From: Amycolatopsis deserti
GTDB lineage: Bacteria > Actinomycetota > Actinomycetes > Mycobacteriales > Pseudonocardiaceae
Assembly: GCF_014653945.1 (NCBI RefSeq)
Contig: NZ_BNAU01000007.1
Location: 1 to 64,000 of the forward strand
Reading direction: 5' to 3'
DNA length: 64,000 nt
Shown: positions 46,464 through 54,629 of the stretch, piece after piece
Numbering within the stretch: position 1 is the first letter of the stretch
Layout: every line of letters starts with the position of its first letter
The notes under the pieces: model-generated
What the model saw: only the letters and a program-made list of their open reading frames with translations
Databases searched by the model: none
What the model was told of the DNA's origin: nothing
Made by a program: the position numbers and the translations under genes

Positions 46464-48038
46464 TTACTTGATCCGCTCGTAGGCCGGCAGGGTCAGGAAG
46501 TCGACGAACTCGTCGGCGAGCGCGACCTCCTCGAAGATCTCGACCGCCGGGGTGAGCAGGTCGGCCGGGATCTGGCCGTCGAGCTCCTTGCGCACGTCGT
46601 CGAGCACCGCCTTGACCAGGTCGCGGGTGACCTTCTGGCCGTTGTCGAGCTCGGTGCCGTTCTGGACCCACTGCCAGATCTGCGAGCGCGAGATCTCCGC
46701 GGTCGCGGCGTCCTCCATCAGGTTGTGGATGCCGGCCGCGCCGTTGCCGCCCAGCCAGGAGGCGATGTAACGGACGCCGACGTCGACCGCGCCACGCAGG
46801 CCGGCCTCGGTGGCGCCGCCTTCGGTGCTCGCCACGTCGAGCAGCTGGTCGGCGGTCACCGACACGTCCTCACGCAGCCGGTCGAGCTGGTTCGGCTTGT
46901 CGCCGAGGACCTTGTCGAACTCCTCCTTGCAGAGCCCGACCATGCCCGGGTGCGCGACCCACGAGCCGTCGAAGCCGTCATTGGCCTCGCGCGCCTTGTC
47001 CGCGTGGACCTTCTTCGAGGCGTTCTCGTTGACCTCGGGGTCCTTGCTCGGGATGAACGCGGCCATGCCGCCGATCGCGAACGCGCCGCGCTTGTGGCAG
47101 GTGCGCACCAGCAGCTCGGTGTAGGCACGCATGAACGGCGCGGTCATGGTGACGCTGTTGCGGTCCGGCAGCACGAACTTCTCGCCCGCGTCGCGGAAGT
47201 ACTTGATGACGCTGAACAGGTAGTCCCAGCGGCCGGCGTTGAGGCCGGAGGCGTGCTCGCGCAGCTCGTAGAGGATCTCCTCCATCTCGAACGCGGCCGG
47301 GATGGTCTCGATCAGGACGGTGGCGCGGACGGTGCCGTGCTCGATGCCCAGCGTCTTCTCGGCGTGGGTGAACACGTCGTTCCACAGCCGGGCCTCGAGG
47401 TGGCTTTCCATCTTCGGCAGGTAGAAGTACGGGCCCTTGCCGCGCTCGAGCAGTTCCTTGGCGTTGTGGAAGAAGTACAGGCCGAAGTCGACCAGCGCGC
47501 CGACGCCCTTGCGGCCGCCGAAGGTCAGGTTGTGCTCGTCGAGGTGCCAGCCGCGCGGACGGACCACGATCGTCGCCAGCTCGATGTCCTTGCGCAGCTC
47601 GTAGTGCTTGCCGTTGGAATCCAGCTCGATGGTGCCGCGGATCGCGTCGTACAGGTTGACCTGGCCGCCGACGACGTTGTGCCAGTGCGGGGTGTTGGCG
47701 TCCTCGAAGTCGGCCAGCCACACCTTGGCGCCCGAGTTGAGGGCGTTGATCGTCATCTTGCGGTCGGTCGGGCCGGTGATCTCCACGCGGCGGTCGCGCA
47801 GGGCCGGCGGCGCCTCGGCGACGCGCCAGTCGCCCTCGCGGATCTCCTTGGTCTCGGGGAGGAAGTCCAGGCGCCCGGTGCGCTTGGCCTCCTCGCGCCG
47901 CTTGGAACGGGCGGCGAGCAGCTCGTCACGGCGAGCCGCGAAGTTCTCGTGCAGCCCGGCCAGGAAGTCCAGCGCTTCCCGGGTCAGGATCTCGTCGCCT
48001 CGCTCGACGGAGCCACCGAGCACCTGGACGTCAGCCAT
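46464..48038 (-). CDS. aceB: Malate synthase A
   Basis: Condenses glyoxylate with acetyl-CoA to malate. The 524-aa length and content match malate synthase A: INALNSGAKVWLADFEDANT, ATIVVRPRGWHLDEHNLTFG, LIETIPAAFEMEEILYELRE, GLNAGRWDYLFSVIKYF and ASWLGGNGAAGIHNLMED. ATG 48038 (MADVQVLGGS). Here it most likely disposes of glyoxylate released from ureidoglycolate in the purine pathway rather than serving the glyoxylate cycle, because no isocitrate lyase is nearby. Divergent from an IclR gene. Confidence 0.96.
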   Translation of the reverse strand: MADVQVLGGSVERGDEILTREALDFLAGLHENFAARRDELLAARSKRREEAKRTGRLDFLPETKEIREGDWRVAEAPPALRDRRVEITGPTDRKMTINALNSGAKVWLADFEDANTPHWHNVVGGQVNLYDAIRGTIELDSNGKHYELRKDIELATIVVRPRGWHLDEHNLTFGGRKGVGALVDFGLYFFHNAKELLERGKGPYFYLPKMESHLEARLWNDVFTHAEKTLGIEHGTVRATVLIETIPAAFEMEEILYELREHASGLNAGRWDYLFSVIKYFRDAGEKFVLPDRNSVTMTAPFMRAYTELLVRTCHKRGAFAIGGMAAFIPSKDPEVNENASKKVHADKAREANDGFDGSWVAHPGMVGLCKEEFDKVLGDKPNQLDRLREDVSVTADQLLDVASTEGGATEAGLRGAVDVGVRYIASWLGGNGAAGIHNLMEDAATAEISRSQIWQWVQNGTELDNGQKVTRDLVKAVLDDVRKELDGQIPADLLTPAVEIFEEVALADEFVDFLTLPAYERIK

Positions 48039-48069
48039 GCGGAACACTCCCAAGAAGACTTGCGGTTCG

Positions 48070-48105
48070 GTTTTTACATCCCGGACTATAGTTTCTACAT
48101 AGCGG
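48070..48105. promoter_or_regulatory. Direct repeats in the aceB-iclR intergenic region
   Basis: GTTTTTACATCCCGG (48,070-48,084) and GTTTCTACATAGCGG (48,091-48,105) are direct repeats 21 bp apart, two helical turns, in an AT-richer patch between divergent genes. IclR-family proteins often bind such paired sites as a dimer of dimers. Probable AllR/IclR operator. Confidence 0.6.
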
Positions 48106-48127
48106 AAGCTCAACGTGAGGAGTCGCG

Positions 48128-48895
48128 GTGGCCGAGGAGAAGGCGGGACGAGACGGCGGGGTCCAGTCGCTGCGCCGCGCGTTCGAGCTGCTCGAGCGGC
48201 TGGCTGACACCGGTGGCGAAGCCAGCCTGTCCGAGCTGGCGGCCACGTCGGGCCTGCCGATGCCGACGATCCACCGCCTGATCCGCACGCTGGTGCAGCT
48301 CGGTTACGTGCGGCAGAACACGAACCGGAAGTACGCGCTGGGGGCGCGGTTGATCCGGCTGGGTGAGAACGCGAGCATGCAGTTCGGCACGTGGGCCCGC
48401 CCCCTGCTCGCGGAGCTGGTGGAGGCGACCGGCGAGACGGCGAACCTGGCGGTCCTGGAGCGCGACGAGGTGGTGTACGTGTCGCAGGTGCCGTCGAAGC
48501 ACTCGATGCGGATGTTCACCGAGGTCGGGCGGCGGGTCCTGCCGCACGGGACGGGTGTGGGGAAGGCGATCCTGTCGCAGCTGCCGCCCGAGGACGTGCG
48601 AGCGCTGCTGGGCCGGACGGGGATGCCCGCGTACACCGAGCACACGTTCACCGACCCCGACGAGCTGCTGGCGCACCTGACCCAGGTGGCGGCGCAGGGC
48701 TACGCGGTGGACGAGAGCGAGCAGGAGCTGGGGGTGCGCTGCGTGGCCGTACCGCTGACCGGAACACCAGCCCCCGCGGCAGTGTCGGTGTCCGGGCCCT
48801 CGGGCCGCCTGACGAGGGAGGCGGTTTCGCGGATCGCCCCCCTGGTCCAGGCGACGGCGGCCACGTTGTCGACACACCTGGCGGAGAGCGCCTAG
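48128..48895 (+). CDS. IclR family regulator, AllR-like
   Basis: A 255-aa IclR-family protein: N-terminal winged helix (about 12-70: SLSELAATSGLPMPTIHRLI) and C-terminal effector domain (about 85-250: RPLLAELVEATGETANLAVL, VSQVPSKHSMRMFTEVGRRV, LPHGTGVGKAILSQLPPE). In Streptomyces the IclR-type AllR represses allantoin genes and the adjacent malate synthase; the same genes are nearby here. GTG start at 48128 with GAGGAG. Effector probably a ureide or glyoxylate (inference). Confidence 0.9.
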   Translation: MAEEKAGRDGGVQSLRRAFELLERLADTGGEASLSELAATSGLPMPTIHRLIRTLVQLGYVRQNTNRKYALGARLIRLGENASMQFGTWARPLLAELVEATGETANLAVLERDEVVYVSQVPSKHSMRMFTEVGRRVLPHGTGVGKAILSQLPPEDVRALLGRTGMPAYTEHTFTDPDELLAHLTQVAAQGYAVDESEQELGVRCVAVPLTGTPAPAAVSVSGPSGRLTREAVSRIAPLVQATAATLSTHLAESA

Positions 48896-48896
48896 C

Positions 48897-49230
48897 TCAG
48901 CCGAACCAGGGGTTTTCGAGGGGCTGGTCGTCGACCTGGATCCGGTAGTTCACAGCGCCGCCTTTGACGTCGGCGACGGTCACCGTCACTCCGAGGCGCA
49001 AGGCGCATGTCCGGGCCGGTGAGGACGCAACGAGTGCTGTTGCCGGGCTTCGCATCCACGGGGCCTGGGCAGTCGACCCGGTCCGGCCGGTGGCCGAACT
49101 CCTTCAGCAGAACATCCGAAACCCCTTGCTCGACGGTCTCCTGACTGAGCGACGGGGTCGCCCCGACGGTGACGGTGCAGCCGGCGAGCAGAAGCGCAGC
49201 AGAGCAGGCGACGAGCGCGGTGCGGATCAT
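48897..49230 (-). pseudogene. Frameshifted DUF4333 lipoprotein
   Basis: From ATG 49230, MIRTALVACSAALLLAGCTV is a clear lipoprotein signal with lipobox LLAGC. LSQETVEQGVSDVLLKEFGH and VDCPGPVDAKPGNSTRCVLT match the DUF4333 pattern (C...C pair). Then, near 49,010, the frame is lost. In another register the sequence resumes GVTVTVADVKGGAVNYRIQV and ends at 48,897. The two parts differ by one base (334 nt total), so there is a single indel or a sequencing error. Downstream of the first hairpin element. Confidence 0.72.
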
Positions 49231-49254
49231 TCGAAGCTCCCAGGAAAGTGAAAA

Positions 49255-49338
49255 GGCGCGCCGCCTCCCCTGCGGCGCGCCCTCACATCCTGGACTGTCC
49301 TGACCTCGCTTGTACAGCGTTCCTGATCTTCTCACCCG
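49255..49338 (-). repeat. 84-bp hairpin element, copy A
   Basis: A perfect 10-bp stem (GGCGCGCCGC / GCGGCGCGCC, 49,255-49,281), a 26-nt variable stretch, then the conserved GCTTGTACAGnGTTnCTGAT and CTTCTCACCCG. Read on the minus strand it begins at the stop of the 260-aa gene and ends in a hairpin followed by TTTTCACTTTCC, so it works as a terminator. The same layout and length recur at 53,075-53,158. Confidence 0.8.
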
Positions 49339-50114
49339 ATCAGGGGGATACGGTCGAGGATGTCGCAGCGGAGGTCAAGCGCGGGGACCAGCTCGGCGGG
49401 GTCACGGTGGTCGCGGATCCGGTCGAGGGCGTCGACGCGGTCGGCGAACAGCGTGAACCCGCGGAACCGGCGCTCGTCGGTGAGCAGGAACTCCGCCAGG
49501 GCCGGGGTGATCACGTGGGCGAGGAACCGCTCGTCCGGCCCGTTGACCTCGAACCGGTCGTCGAAGGCCGGGTGGCCGATGCGGAAGTCGCCCTGTCCGA
49601 CGGCCGCGTTGATCTTGCTGACCATCCCCACCGTCTGCCGCACGTACACCGGCGGATACGGCGCAGGGGTGCGCACCCAGATGCAGAGTTCGGTGGTGAT
49701 CTGGTGCAGGTAGAAGATCTCGAGCGTCGCGGCGATGAACGGGCGGCCGCGGTGGGTGCCGGTGATGACGTCGTGAGCGCTTCGCGCGTGCGGTGGCCGG
49801 ATGAACTGCTGCTCCAGCGGCCCCGGCGCCTTGGCCTGGAAGCCGGACCGCCATTCCGGCTGGTTCGGCCGCCAGAACTGGCTCTGCTCCGGGCTCCAGA
49901 ACTGCTCGTACTGCCGGTTGTAGACCTCGGCCAGCGAGTCGTCGCGTTCGACGTACGTCCACCCCCGTCGCGGCAACTCCTCCCGCAGCTTGGCGATCGT
50001 GACCGCCGCGGCGGCGCCCTGCCTGCGGTTGAACCACACGATCAGCCAGGTGATCAGGCCCATGAACAGCACCGACCCGCCGACCGCGATCGCGACGACC
50101 GCTCCCGCGCTCAC
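49332..50114 (-). CDS. Membrane-anchored protein of the T7SS-associated operon
   Basis: A 260-aa protein with one N-terminal helix (VVAIAVGGSVLFMGLITWLI, residues about 6-27) and a soluble domain: LREELPRRGWTYVERDDSLA, a Phe/Trp/Pro-rich FWSPEQSQFWRPNQPEW, RGRPFIAATLEIFY and FRIGHPAFDDRFEVNGPDER. The arrangement resembles DUF3137-like proteins; function unknown. The ATGA overlap with the YbaB-like gene makes it the last gene of a five-gene operon. Confidence 0.75.
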   Translation of the reverse strand: MSAGAVVAIAVGGSVLFMGLITWLIVWFNRRQGAAAAVTIAKLREELPRRGWTYVERDDSLAEVYNRQYEQFWSPEQSQFWRPNQPEWRSGFQAKAPGPLEQQFIRPPHARSAHDVITGTHRGRPFIAATLEIFYLHQITTELCIWVRTPAPYPPVYVRQTVGMVSKINAAVGQGDFRIGHPAFDDRFEVNGPDERFLAHVITPALAEFLLTDERRFRGFTLFADRVDALDRIRDHRDPAELVPALDLRCDILDRIPLIG

Positions 50115-50713
50115 CGGCCGGAACCGTCCGCGAACAGGTCGGTCTCCTCGAACGGATCGTCGTCCTGCACCGGTGGCCGCCGGTGCGCCGCGGGCGCGCG
50201 AGGTGGCACCGGCACGGTGGCGGGCGCGGGAGGCGGTAGCGGAACAGCCGGGCGTTCCTCGAACAGCCGGTCGGCGCTCTCCAGCGGTTCCTCCTCGCGA
50301 GGCGGGACGTACACCGGAGCCGGGCCGGGATGCCGGGGCCGCTGATCGCCGAACGTCTTCTCGTCCGCGTCCAGCACCTTGTCCAGGAGTTCGGTGTCGC
50401 CGAGCCCCCGGCGGACGACTTCGGCCTGCCGCCTCGCCGCGGCCGCCCTGGCCGCGGCGAGGGTGTGCATCACGGCCGCGGACAGTGCGGCCGGCGGCAG
50501 TTCCCGGACGCGTTCGCCGAACGTGACCGCCTTGACCTCCCCACCCGCACCCGCGACGACGCGGACGGCACCGTCGGGCGAGACGACCTCCGCCGTGACA
50601 TCCCTCAACTCCCCGGCCATCTGCTCGTAAGCCTGGGCGCGGCGGCGGTTGTCAGCCGCCGCGGTGTCGATCGCTTCGATGCGGCGCAACAGCTGCTGGG
50701 CGAACTCGTTCAC
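50111..50713 (-). CDS. YbaB/EbfC-like protein with Pro-rich tail
   Basis: A 200-aa protein. The first about 110 residues follow the YbaB/EbfC pattern used in actinobacterial type VII loci: RIEAIDTAAADNRRRAQAYE, then VTAEVVSPDGAVRVVAGAGG, EVKAVTFGERVRELPPAALS. The tail of about 80 residues is Pro/Glu-rich and disordered (PPPAPATVPVPPRAPAAHRR). Four-nt overlaps with both neighbours. YbaB proteins bind DNA, but paralogues in T7SS loci are of unknown role. Confidence 0.78.
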   Translation of the reverse strand: MNEFAQQLLRRIEAIDTAAADNRRRAQAYEQMAGELRDVTAEVVSPDGAVRVVAGAGGEVKAVTFGERVRELPPAALSAAVMHTLAAARAAAARRQAEVVRRGLGDTELLDKVLDADEKTFGDQRPRHPGPAPVYVPPREEEPLESADRLFEERPAVPLPPPAPATVPVPPRAPAAHRRPPVQDDDPFEETDLFADGSGR

Positions 50714-51201
50714 CGCGTCTCCTCCGGACGGATCGTCGACAGGAACTTCTGGAAGTCGCCCACGACCTCCTCGAACTGCTCAGCGAGCGAGCTGAGCACG
50801 ATCTGCAGGACGGCGTACCGGCTGGGCTCGTTGGTGTCGCGGATCCCGAGGAACACCTGGAGCTGCACCACCTGCTCGGGCTTGCCGTTCAGCAGCAGGG
50901 ACAGGCGCACGGCTTGCGTCAGACCAGGGCCGCCCGCGGACCCTGCCTCCTTGCGCCTCCCGAGCTGGGCGTCGGGCGCGCCGCGCCGCAGCCGGTCCAG
51001 CGCCGCGTCGGCGAGTTCGGTCAGCGACACATCACGCGGGTGTAGCTCGCCGCTGATCGTGATGTTCGGGGTGAACCCCTTGAGCGCGGGCGGCCGCAGA
51101 GCCACGAACGCGGCCTCGTCGGCCTTGACCTCGGCCGGCGGCACCGACTGCCAGCCCTCGGGCAGCGAGAACTGGATCGGCACCGGAATGGTGGTTGCCA
51201 C
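50710..51201 (-). CDS. LpqN/PsbP-like protein of the T7SS-associated operon
   Basis: A 163-aa protein with a single mixed alpha/beta domain: IQFSLPEGWQSVPPAEVKAD near the N-terminus, FTPNITISGELHPRDVSLTE, and a C-terminal block VVQLQVFLGIRDTNEPSRYA, then LQIVLSSLAEQFEEVVGDFQ. This follows the Mog1/PsbP-like fold of LpqN/LpqT and type VII-associated proteins. No signal peptide, so cytoplasmic. Possible chaperone or adaptor for the secreted partner (inference). Confidence 0.7.
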   Translation of the reverse strand: MATTIPVPIQFSLPEGWQSVPPAEVKADEAAFVALRPPALKGFTPNITISGELHPRDVSLTELADAALDRLRRGAPDAQLGRRKEAGSAGGPGLTQAVRLSLLLNGKPEQVVQLQVFLGIRDTNEPSRYAVLQIVLSSLAEQFEEVVGDFQKFLSTIRPEETR

Positions 51202-51220
51202 GATGTTTTCCGTCTCCGTC

Positions 51221-52531
51221 CTAGAACAGGAAGTCCGCGACCGCGTCCGCGGCGTTCGCCAACCCGTGCCCGACGTCCGTCGCGATGTCGGCGACGTCGT
51301 CCGCCACGTCCGTCACAGTGTCCACGACCTCCTGCGGGTCGATGGCGATGTCGAAGCCGACGTTCCCACCGACGCCGACGGTCAAGCCGAGCGAGGCGCC
51401 AAGGTGGAACTTGCCGTCATCGCCCATCCCCAGCTGACCACTCGCGTGCGCGCCGAACCCGGCCGAGAGCCCGCCGTGGACGCCCGCGCTGAGACCCGCG
51501 GCCTCGGCACCCGCCGCACCATCGATCCGCACACCGGCGAAACCGCCCATGCTGCCCCGGACCCCGGTCAGCCCGGCGCTTCCCTCGGCCTCCGCCCGCA
51601 CACCCACCGAGCCTTCCGCATGTCCCGAGGCACCGGCGTGCTCACCAAGCTTGACCTGTCCCTCGGCCGACCCCTTGGCCAGCCACGCCTCGGCGTTCGC
51701 CGCGGCCGTCACGCCGAGCGCGTTGACGCTTCCGGAGGCACCGGCACTGGCACCGAGGAGCGAGCCGTCGAGCTTCCCCGATCCCGACAACACCCCCGAA
51801 GCGAACGAGCCGTCCAGGCTGCCGCCCAGCAGGTCGACGCCGGCGGCCGCGCTGAACGTCTGGTCCGAGAGGTCGAACCCGAGTGCTTCGAGGGTGTCAT
51901 CGATCCGGTCGCTGAGCATCCCCTCGGACTGGGAGCCCCACTCGAACCCCTTCCGCTTGCCGGGATTCCGCTCCCGGTCGCCGAACTCCTTGCTGTAGCC
52001 ACCTTCGCCATCGGGCTCGAAACCGAAGGCCGCCGCGACGGAATCACCGATCTCCGCGACATGGGCGCGTGCTTGGTCGAGCACCGACTGGGCTTCCCGG
52101 GCCAGCGCTTCCCCCGGGTCCTGGAACGGGGCGAGGATCTGGCCGACGGCCTGGGCCTGCACGGCCTGGACGTGGTACTGCGCCGCTGCCGCGCGGGAGG
52201 CTGCCTGCGCCTGGGTGTACATCTCGATGGCGCGCTGCGCCTCGGACTGCGCCCAGGTCAGCGCATCGCCGAAGTCCGCGAGCGACTGCCCGCCCTGCCC
52301 GAGGAGGGCGGCGGTCTCGATCCACTTGGGCGGCTCGGCGCCGAACGCCTGACGGAAGGCGTCGGCCGCCGCACCGGTCCACTGCGCGGGAGCGATCCCG
52401 GTGAGCCCCTCGCCGGTGGTGCTGATCTGCTGGATGCCGGCCACCAGGTCACGGAGGTCGTTGGCGATCAGTTCCGGTTCGCCCGGGACGAGTTCCCTGG
52501 GGTTGGTCGTCTGCCCGAGTTCGGCGGCCAT
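51221..52531 (-). CDS. Putative type VII-secreted protein, Gly/Ala-rich
   Basis: A 436-aa protein. Residues about 1-180 form a WXG100-like helical hairpin: ELIANDLRDLVAGIQQI, GIAPAQWTGAAADAFRQAF (W-x-G-like turn), then AQSEAQRAIEMYTQAQAAS. After KEFGDRERNPGKRKGFEWG the C-terminal 230 residues are Gly/Ser/Ala-rich (GSLDGSFASGVLSGSGKLDG) and end in a hydrophobic helix, ANAADAVADFLF. This is the T7SS signal plus passenger layout of polymorphic toxins, but no toxin motif is recognised. One-nt overlap (TGATG) with the upstream gene. Confidence 0.75.
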   Translation of the reverse strand: MAAELGQTTNPRELVPGEPELIANDLRDLVAGIQQISTTGEGLTGIAPAQWTGAAADAFRQAFGAEPPKWIETAALLGQGGQSLADFGDALTWAQSEAQRAIEMYTQAQAASRAAAAQYHVQAVQAQAVGQILAPFQDPGEALAREAQSVLDQARAHVAEIGDSVAAAFGFEPDGEGGYSKEFGDRERNPGKRKGFEWGSQSEGMLSDRIDDTLEALGFDLSDQTFSAAAGVDLLGGSLDGSFASGVLSGSGKLDGSLLGASAGASGSVNALGVTAAANAEAWLAKGSAEGQVKLGEHAGASGHAEGSVGVRAEAEGSAGLTGVRGSMGGFAGVRIDGAAGAEAAGLSAGVHGGLSAGFGAHASGQLGMGDDGKFHLGASLGLTVGVGGNVGFDIAIDPQEVVDTVTDVADDVADIATDVGHGLANAADAVADFLF

Positions 52532-53052
52532 CAGTAGGTCCGCTCGTCGAGGTCGGCGGGGTCGGGGTTGAGCCGGCTCGAGATGCCGCCGATGTCCGGG
52601 AACAGCTCGCGAGATCGTTCCGGGCTCATGATGCCGGCGGGCTCGACCGGCCCACTGGCGGTGGCCTGAAGGCCGGCGACGCCGCCGGCCGGGGAACTGC
52701 CCGTCGCGCGAGCACCGGCGAAGCCGCCCCCGACCATGCCGCCGAGCGGATCACCCGTCTCGCCGATGAGTTCGCCGATGCCGGCCAGCGACCGGCCGGC
52801 ATCGCTGTCGGACTCCTGGTACACGCCCGCCGCGACACGCAGGCTCTCCCCGTGCTCCTCCGCCTTGGCGCGCAGCTTCTTGAGCTGAGCTTCCACCTGA
52901 CGGAGGAAGTCGGTCCAGCCCGCCTGCACCCCGGCATGCCCGTAGTCCCCGGCCGGCGCGCGGAAGGCCACCCCGGCCACACCCGAGACGACGTCGCCGA
53001 TGGTGCCCGCGGTCTGGCGCAGTTCGTCCGGGACCGCGCCGAAGCCCGTCAT
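52531..53052 (-). CDS. WXG100/ESX-associated helical protein
   Basis: A 173-aa protein with a helical-hairpin head (MTGFGAVPDELRQTAGTIGD, then YGHAGVQAGWTDFLRQVEAQ, LKKLRAKAEEHGESLRVAAG) like EspC-type ESX-associated proteins and no W-x-G in the exact position. A Gly/Pro/Ser-rich tail follows (GGMVGGGFAGARATGSSPAG). Start ATG 53052 (a GTG at 53055 is also possible) after GGGGG. First gene of the operon, just downstream of hairpin element B. Probable partner of the 436-aa protein. Confidence 0.72.
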   Translation of the reverse strand: MTGFGAVPDELRQTAGTIGDVVSGVAGVAFRAPAGDYGHAGVQAGWTDFLRQVEAQLKKLRAKAEEHGESLRVAAGVYQESDSDAGRSLAGIGELIGETGDPLGGMVGGGFAGARATGSSPAGGVAGLQATASGPVEPAGIMSPERSRELFPDIGGISSRLNPDPADLDERTY

Positions 53053-53074
53053 CACCCACCCCCAGTCAGAAACG

Positions 53075-53158
53075 AGCGCGCCGCCTCCCCTGCGGCGCGC
53101 CGTTACAGACTGGCGAAGCTCGATCGGGCTTGTACAGTGTTTCTGATCTTCTCACCCG
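53075..53158 (-). repeat. 84-bp hairpin element, copy B
   Basis: Same layout as the copy at 49,255-49,338: stem GCGCGCCGC / GCGGCGCGC (53,076-53,100), 26-nt variable middle, conserved GCTTGTACAGTGTTTCTGAT and CTTCTCACCCG. It lies between the ftsY stop and the start of the T7SS operon. Terminates ftsY and may form a leader hairpin for the operon. Confidence 0.8.
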
Positions 53159-53173
53159 TCCGGGCGAGCAAGA

Positions 53174-54544
53174 TCATCCGAGCAGGGCGTCCACGAAGGC
53201 GGCCGGCTCGAAGGGCGCCAGGTCGTCCGGGCCTTCGCCCAGGCCGACGAGCTTCACGGGCACCCCGAGCTCCCGCTGGACCTGGAACACGATGCCGCCC
53301 TTGGCGGTGCCGTCGAGCTTGGTGAGCACGATCCCGGTGACGTTCACGACCTCCCGGAACACCCGGGCCTGCATCAGCCCGTTCTGGCCGGTCGTCGCGT
53401 CCAGCACCAGCAGCACCTCGTCGACCTTGGCCTGCTTTTCGACCACCCGCTTGACCTTGCCCAGCTCGTCCATCAGACCGGTCTTGGTGTGCAGGCGGCC
53501 CGCCGTGTCGATGAGCACCGCGTCGACCCCGGCGTCCACGCCCCGCTTGACCGCATCGAACGCCACGGACGCCGGGTCGGCGCCCTCCTTGCCGCGCACG
53601 ACCTCGGCCCCCACGCGCTCGGACCACGTCTGCAGCTGGTCGGCCGCCGCGGCGCGGAACGTGTCCGCCGCACCCAACAGGACCTCGCTGCCCTGCGCCA
53701 CCAGCACCCGCGCGAGCTTGCCGGTCGTCGTGGTCTTCCCGGTGCCGTTCACGCCCGCGACCAGCACGACCGCCGGCTGCTTGGCCCTGTCCACGGTGTG
53801 CGCGAGCGCCCGCACCGAGCGGTCCCAGTCCGGGTGCAGGGCGTTGGTCAGCACGGTCTTGAGCACCGTGCGCGCCTCGGCCGACGTCCGCACCGCCCGC
53901 GCGGTCAGCTCGGTCCGCAGCGTCTCCACGATCTCCGTCGTCGTGGCCGCGCCCAGGTCCGCCATCAGCAGCGTGTCCTCGACGTCCTGCCACGAGTCCT
54001 CGTCCAGGTCACCGGCGCCGAGCAGGCCCAGCAGGCTCTGCCCGAACATCGACCGGGACTTCGACAGCCGACCGCGCAGCCGCTCGATCCGTCCGGAGAC
54101 CGGCTCCGGCTCCTCGACCGCGACCGCGGCCTTCTCCGGCTCCCGGGCGGCCGGCACTTCCGGCGCCGCAGGCGTCGCCGGGACCTCGGTCTCCGGCGCG
54201 GGCGCCTCGGCCTCCGGCAGGCCCACGTCGACGATGCCGCGCCGCGGCGAGTCGCGCGGCACGGAGGCGTCGTCGCCGACACCGGGCTGGCCGTCCACCT
54301 CGGTGCGCTCGCCCGCCGGGTGCTCGGGCGGTTCGACCGTCTCCGTCCGCTGCCCACCAGGCGCCAGGGCGATGCCGCCGCCCGCCTGGTAGTTCCCGCC
54401 TCTCGGCGGCTTGGTCTCCCGCTCCGGCTCCGCCTCGGTCAGGCTGATGCGCCGACGACGGGCGAAGACCAGGCCGGTGATGAGGAGGATCGCCAGCAGG
54501 ACGACGACCACCAGGATGATCCAGAACCAGAGGTTTTCCGCCAC
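53174..54544 (-). CDS. ftsY: SRP receptor FtsY
   Basis: Membrane-associated GTPase that receives the Ffh-ribosome complex. 456 aa: N-terminal transmembrane helix (about 5-27, WIILVVVVLLAILLITGLVF), an acidic Pro/Glu-rich A domain (about 35-150), then NG domain with GVNGTGKTTTTGKLA, DTAGRLHTKTGLM and TKLDGTAKGG, ending ALLG. In many bacteria it is soluble; a true N-terminal helix is typical of actinobacteria. GTP pocket residues are intact. Confidence 0.96.
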   Translation of the reverse strand: MAENLWFWIILVVVVLLAILLITGLVFARRRRISLTEAEPERETKPPRGGNYQAGGGIALAPGGQRTETVEPPEHPAGERTEVDGQPGVGDDASVPRDSPRRGIVDVGLPEAEAPAPETEVPATPAAPEVPAAREPEKAAVAVEEPEPVSGRIERLRGRLSKSRSMFGQSLLGLLGAGDLDEDSWQDVEDTLLMADLGAATTTEIVETLRTELTARAVRTSAEARTVLKTVLTNALHPDWDRSVRALAHTVDRAKQPAVVLVAGVNGTGKTTTTGKLARVLVAQGSEVLLGAADTFRAAAADQLQTWSERVGAEVVRGKEGADPASVAFDAVKRGVDAGVDAVLIDTAGRLHTKTGLMDELGKVKRVVEKQAKVDEVLLVLDATTGQNGLMQARVFREVVNVTGIVLTKLDGTAKGGIVFQVQRELGVPVKLVGLGEGPDDLAPFEPAAFVDALLG

Positions 54545-54629
54545 GGGGCCATCCTCGCATCTGCCGGTTGACCGGGCAGGACACCCCTCGCGGACAAAAA
54601 CTCACCGGATGCCTTGCGCTCCGGTCAGA

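Noticed and set aside
48885..48905. tRNA-like TAGCTCAG motif
   Set aside because: No acceptor stem, anticodon arm or T-arm can be formed around it; it is the end of the IclR gene and the adjoining lipoprotein stop.
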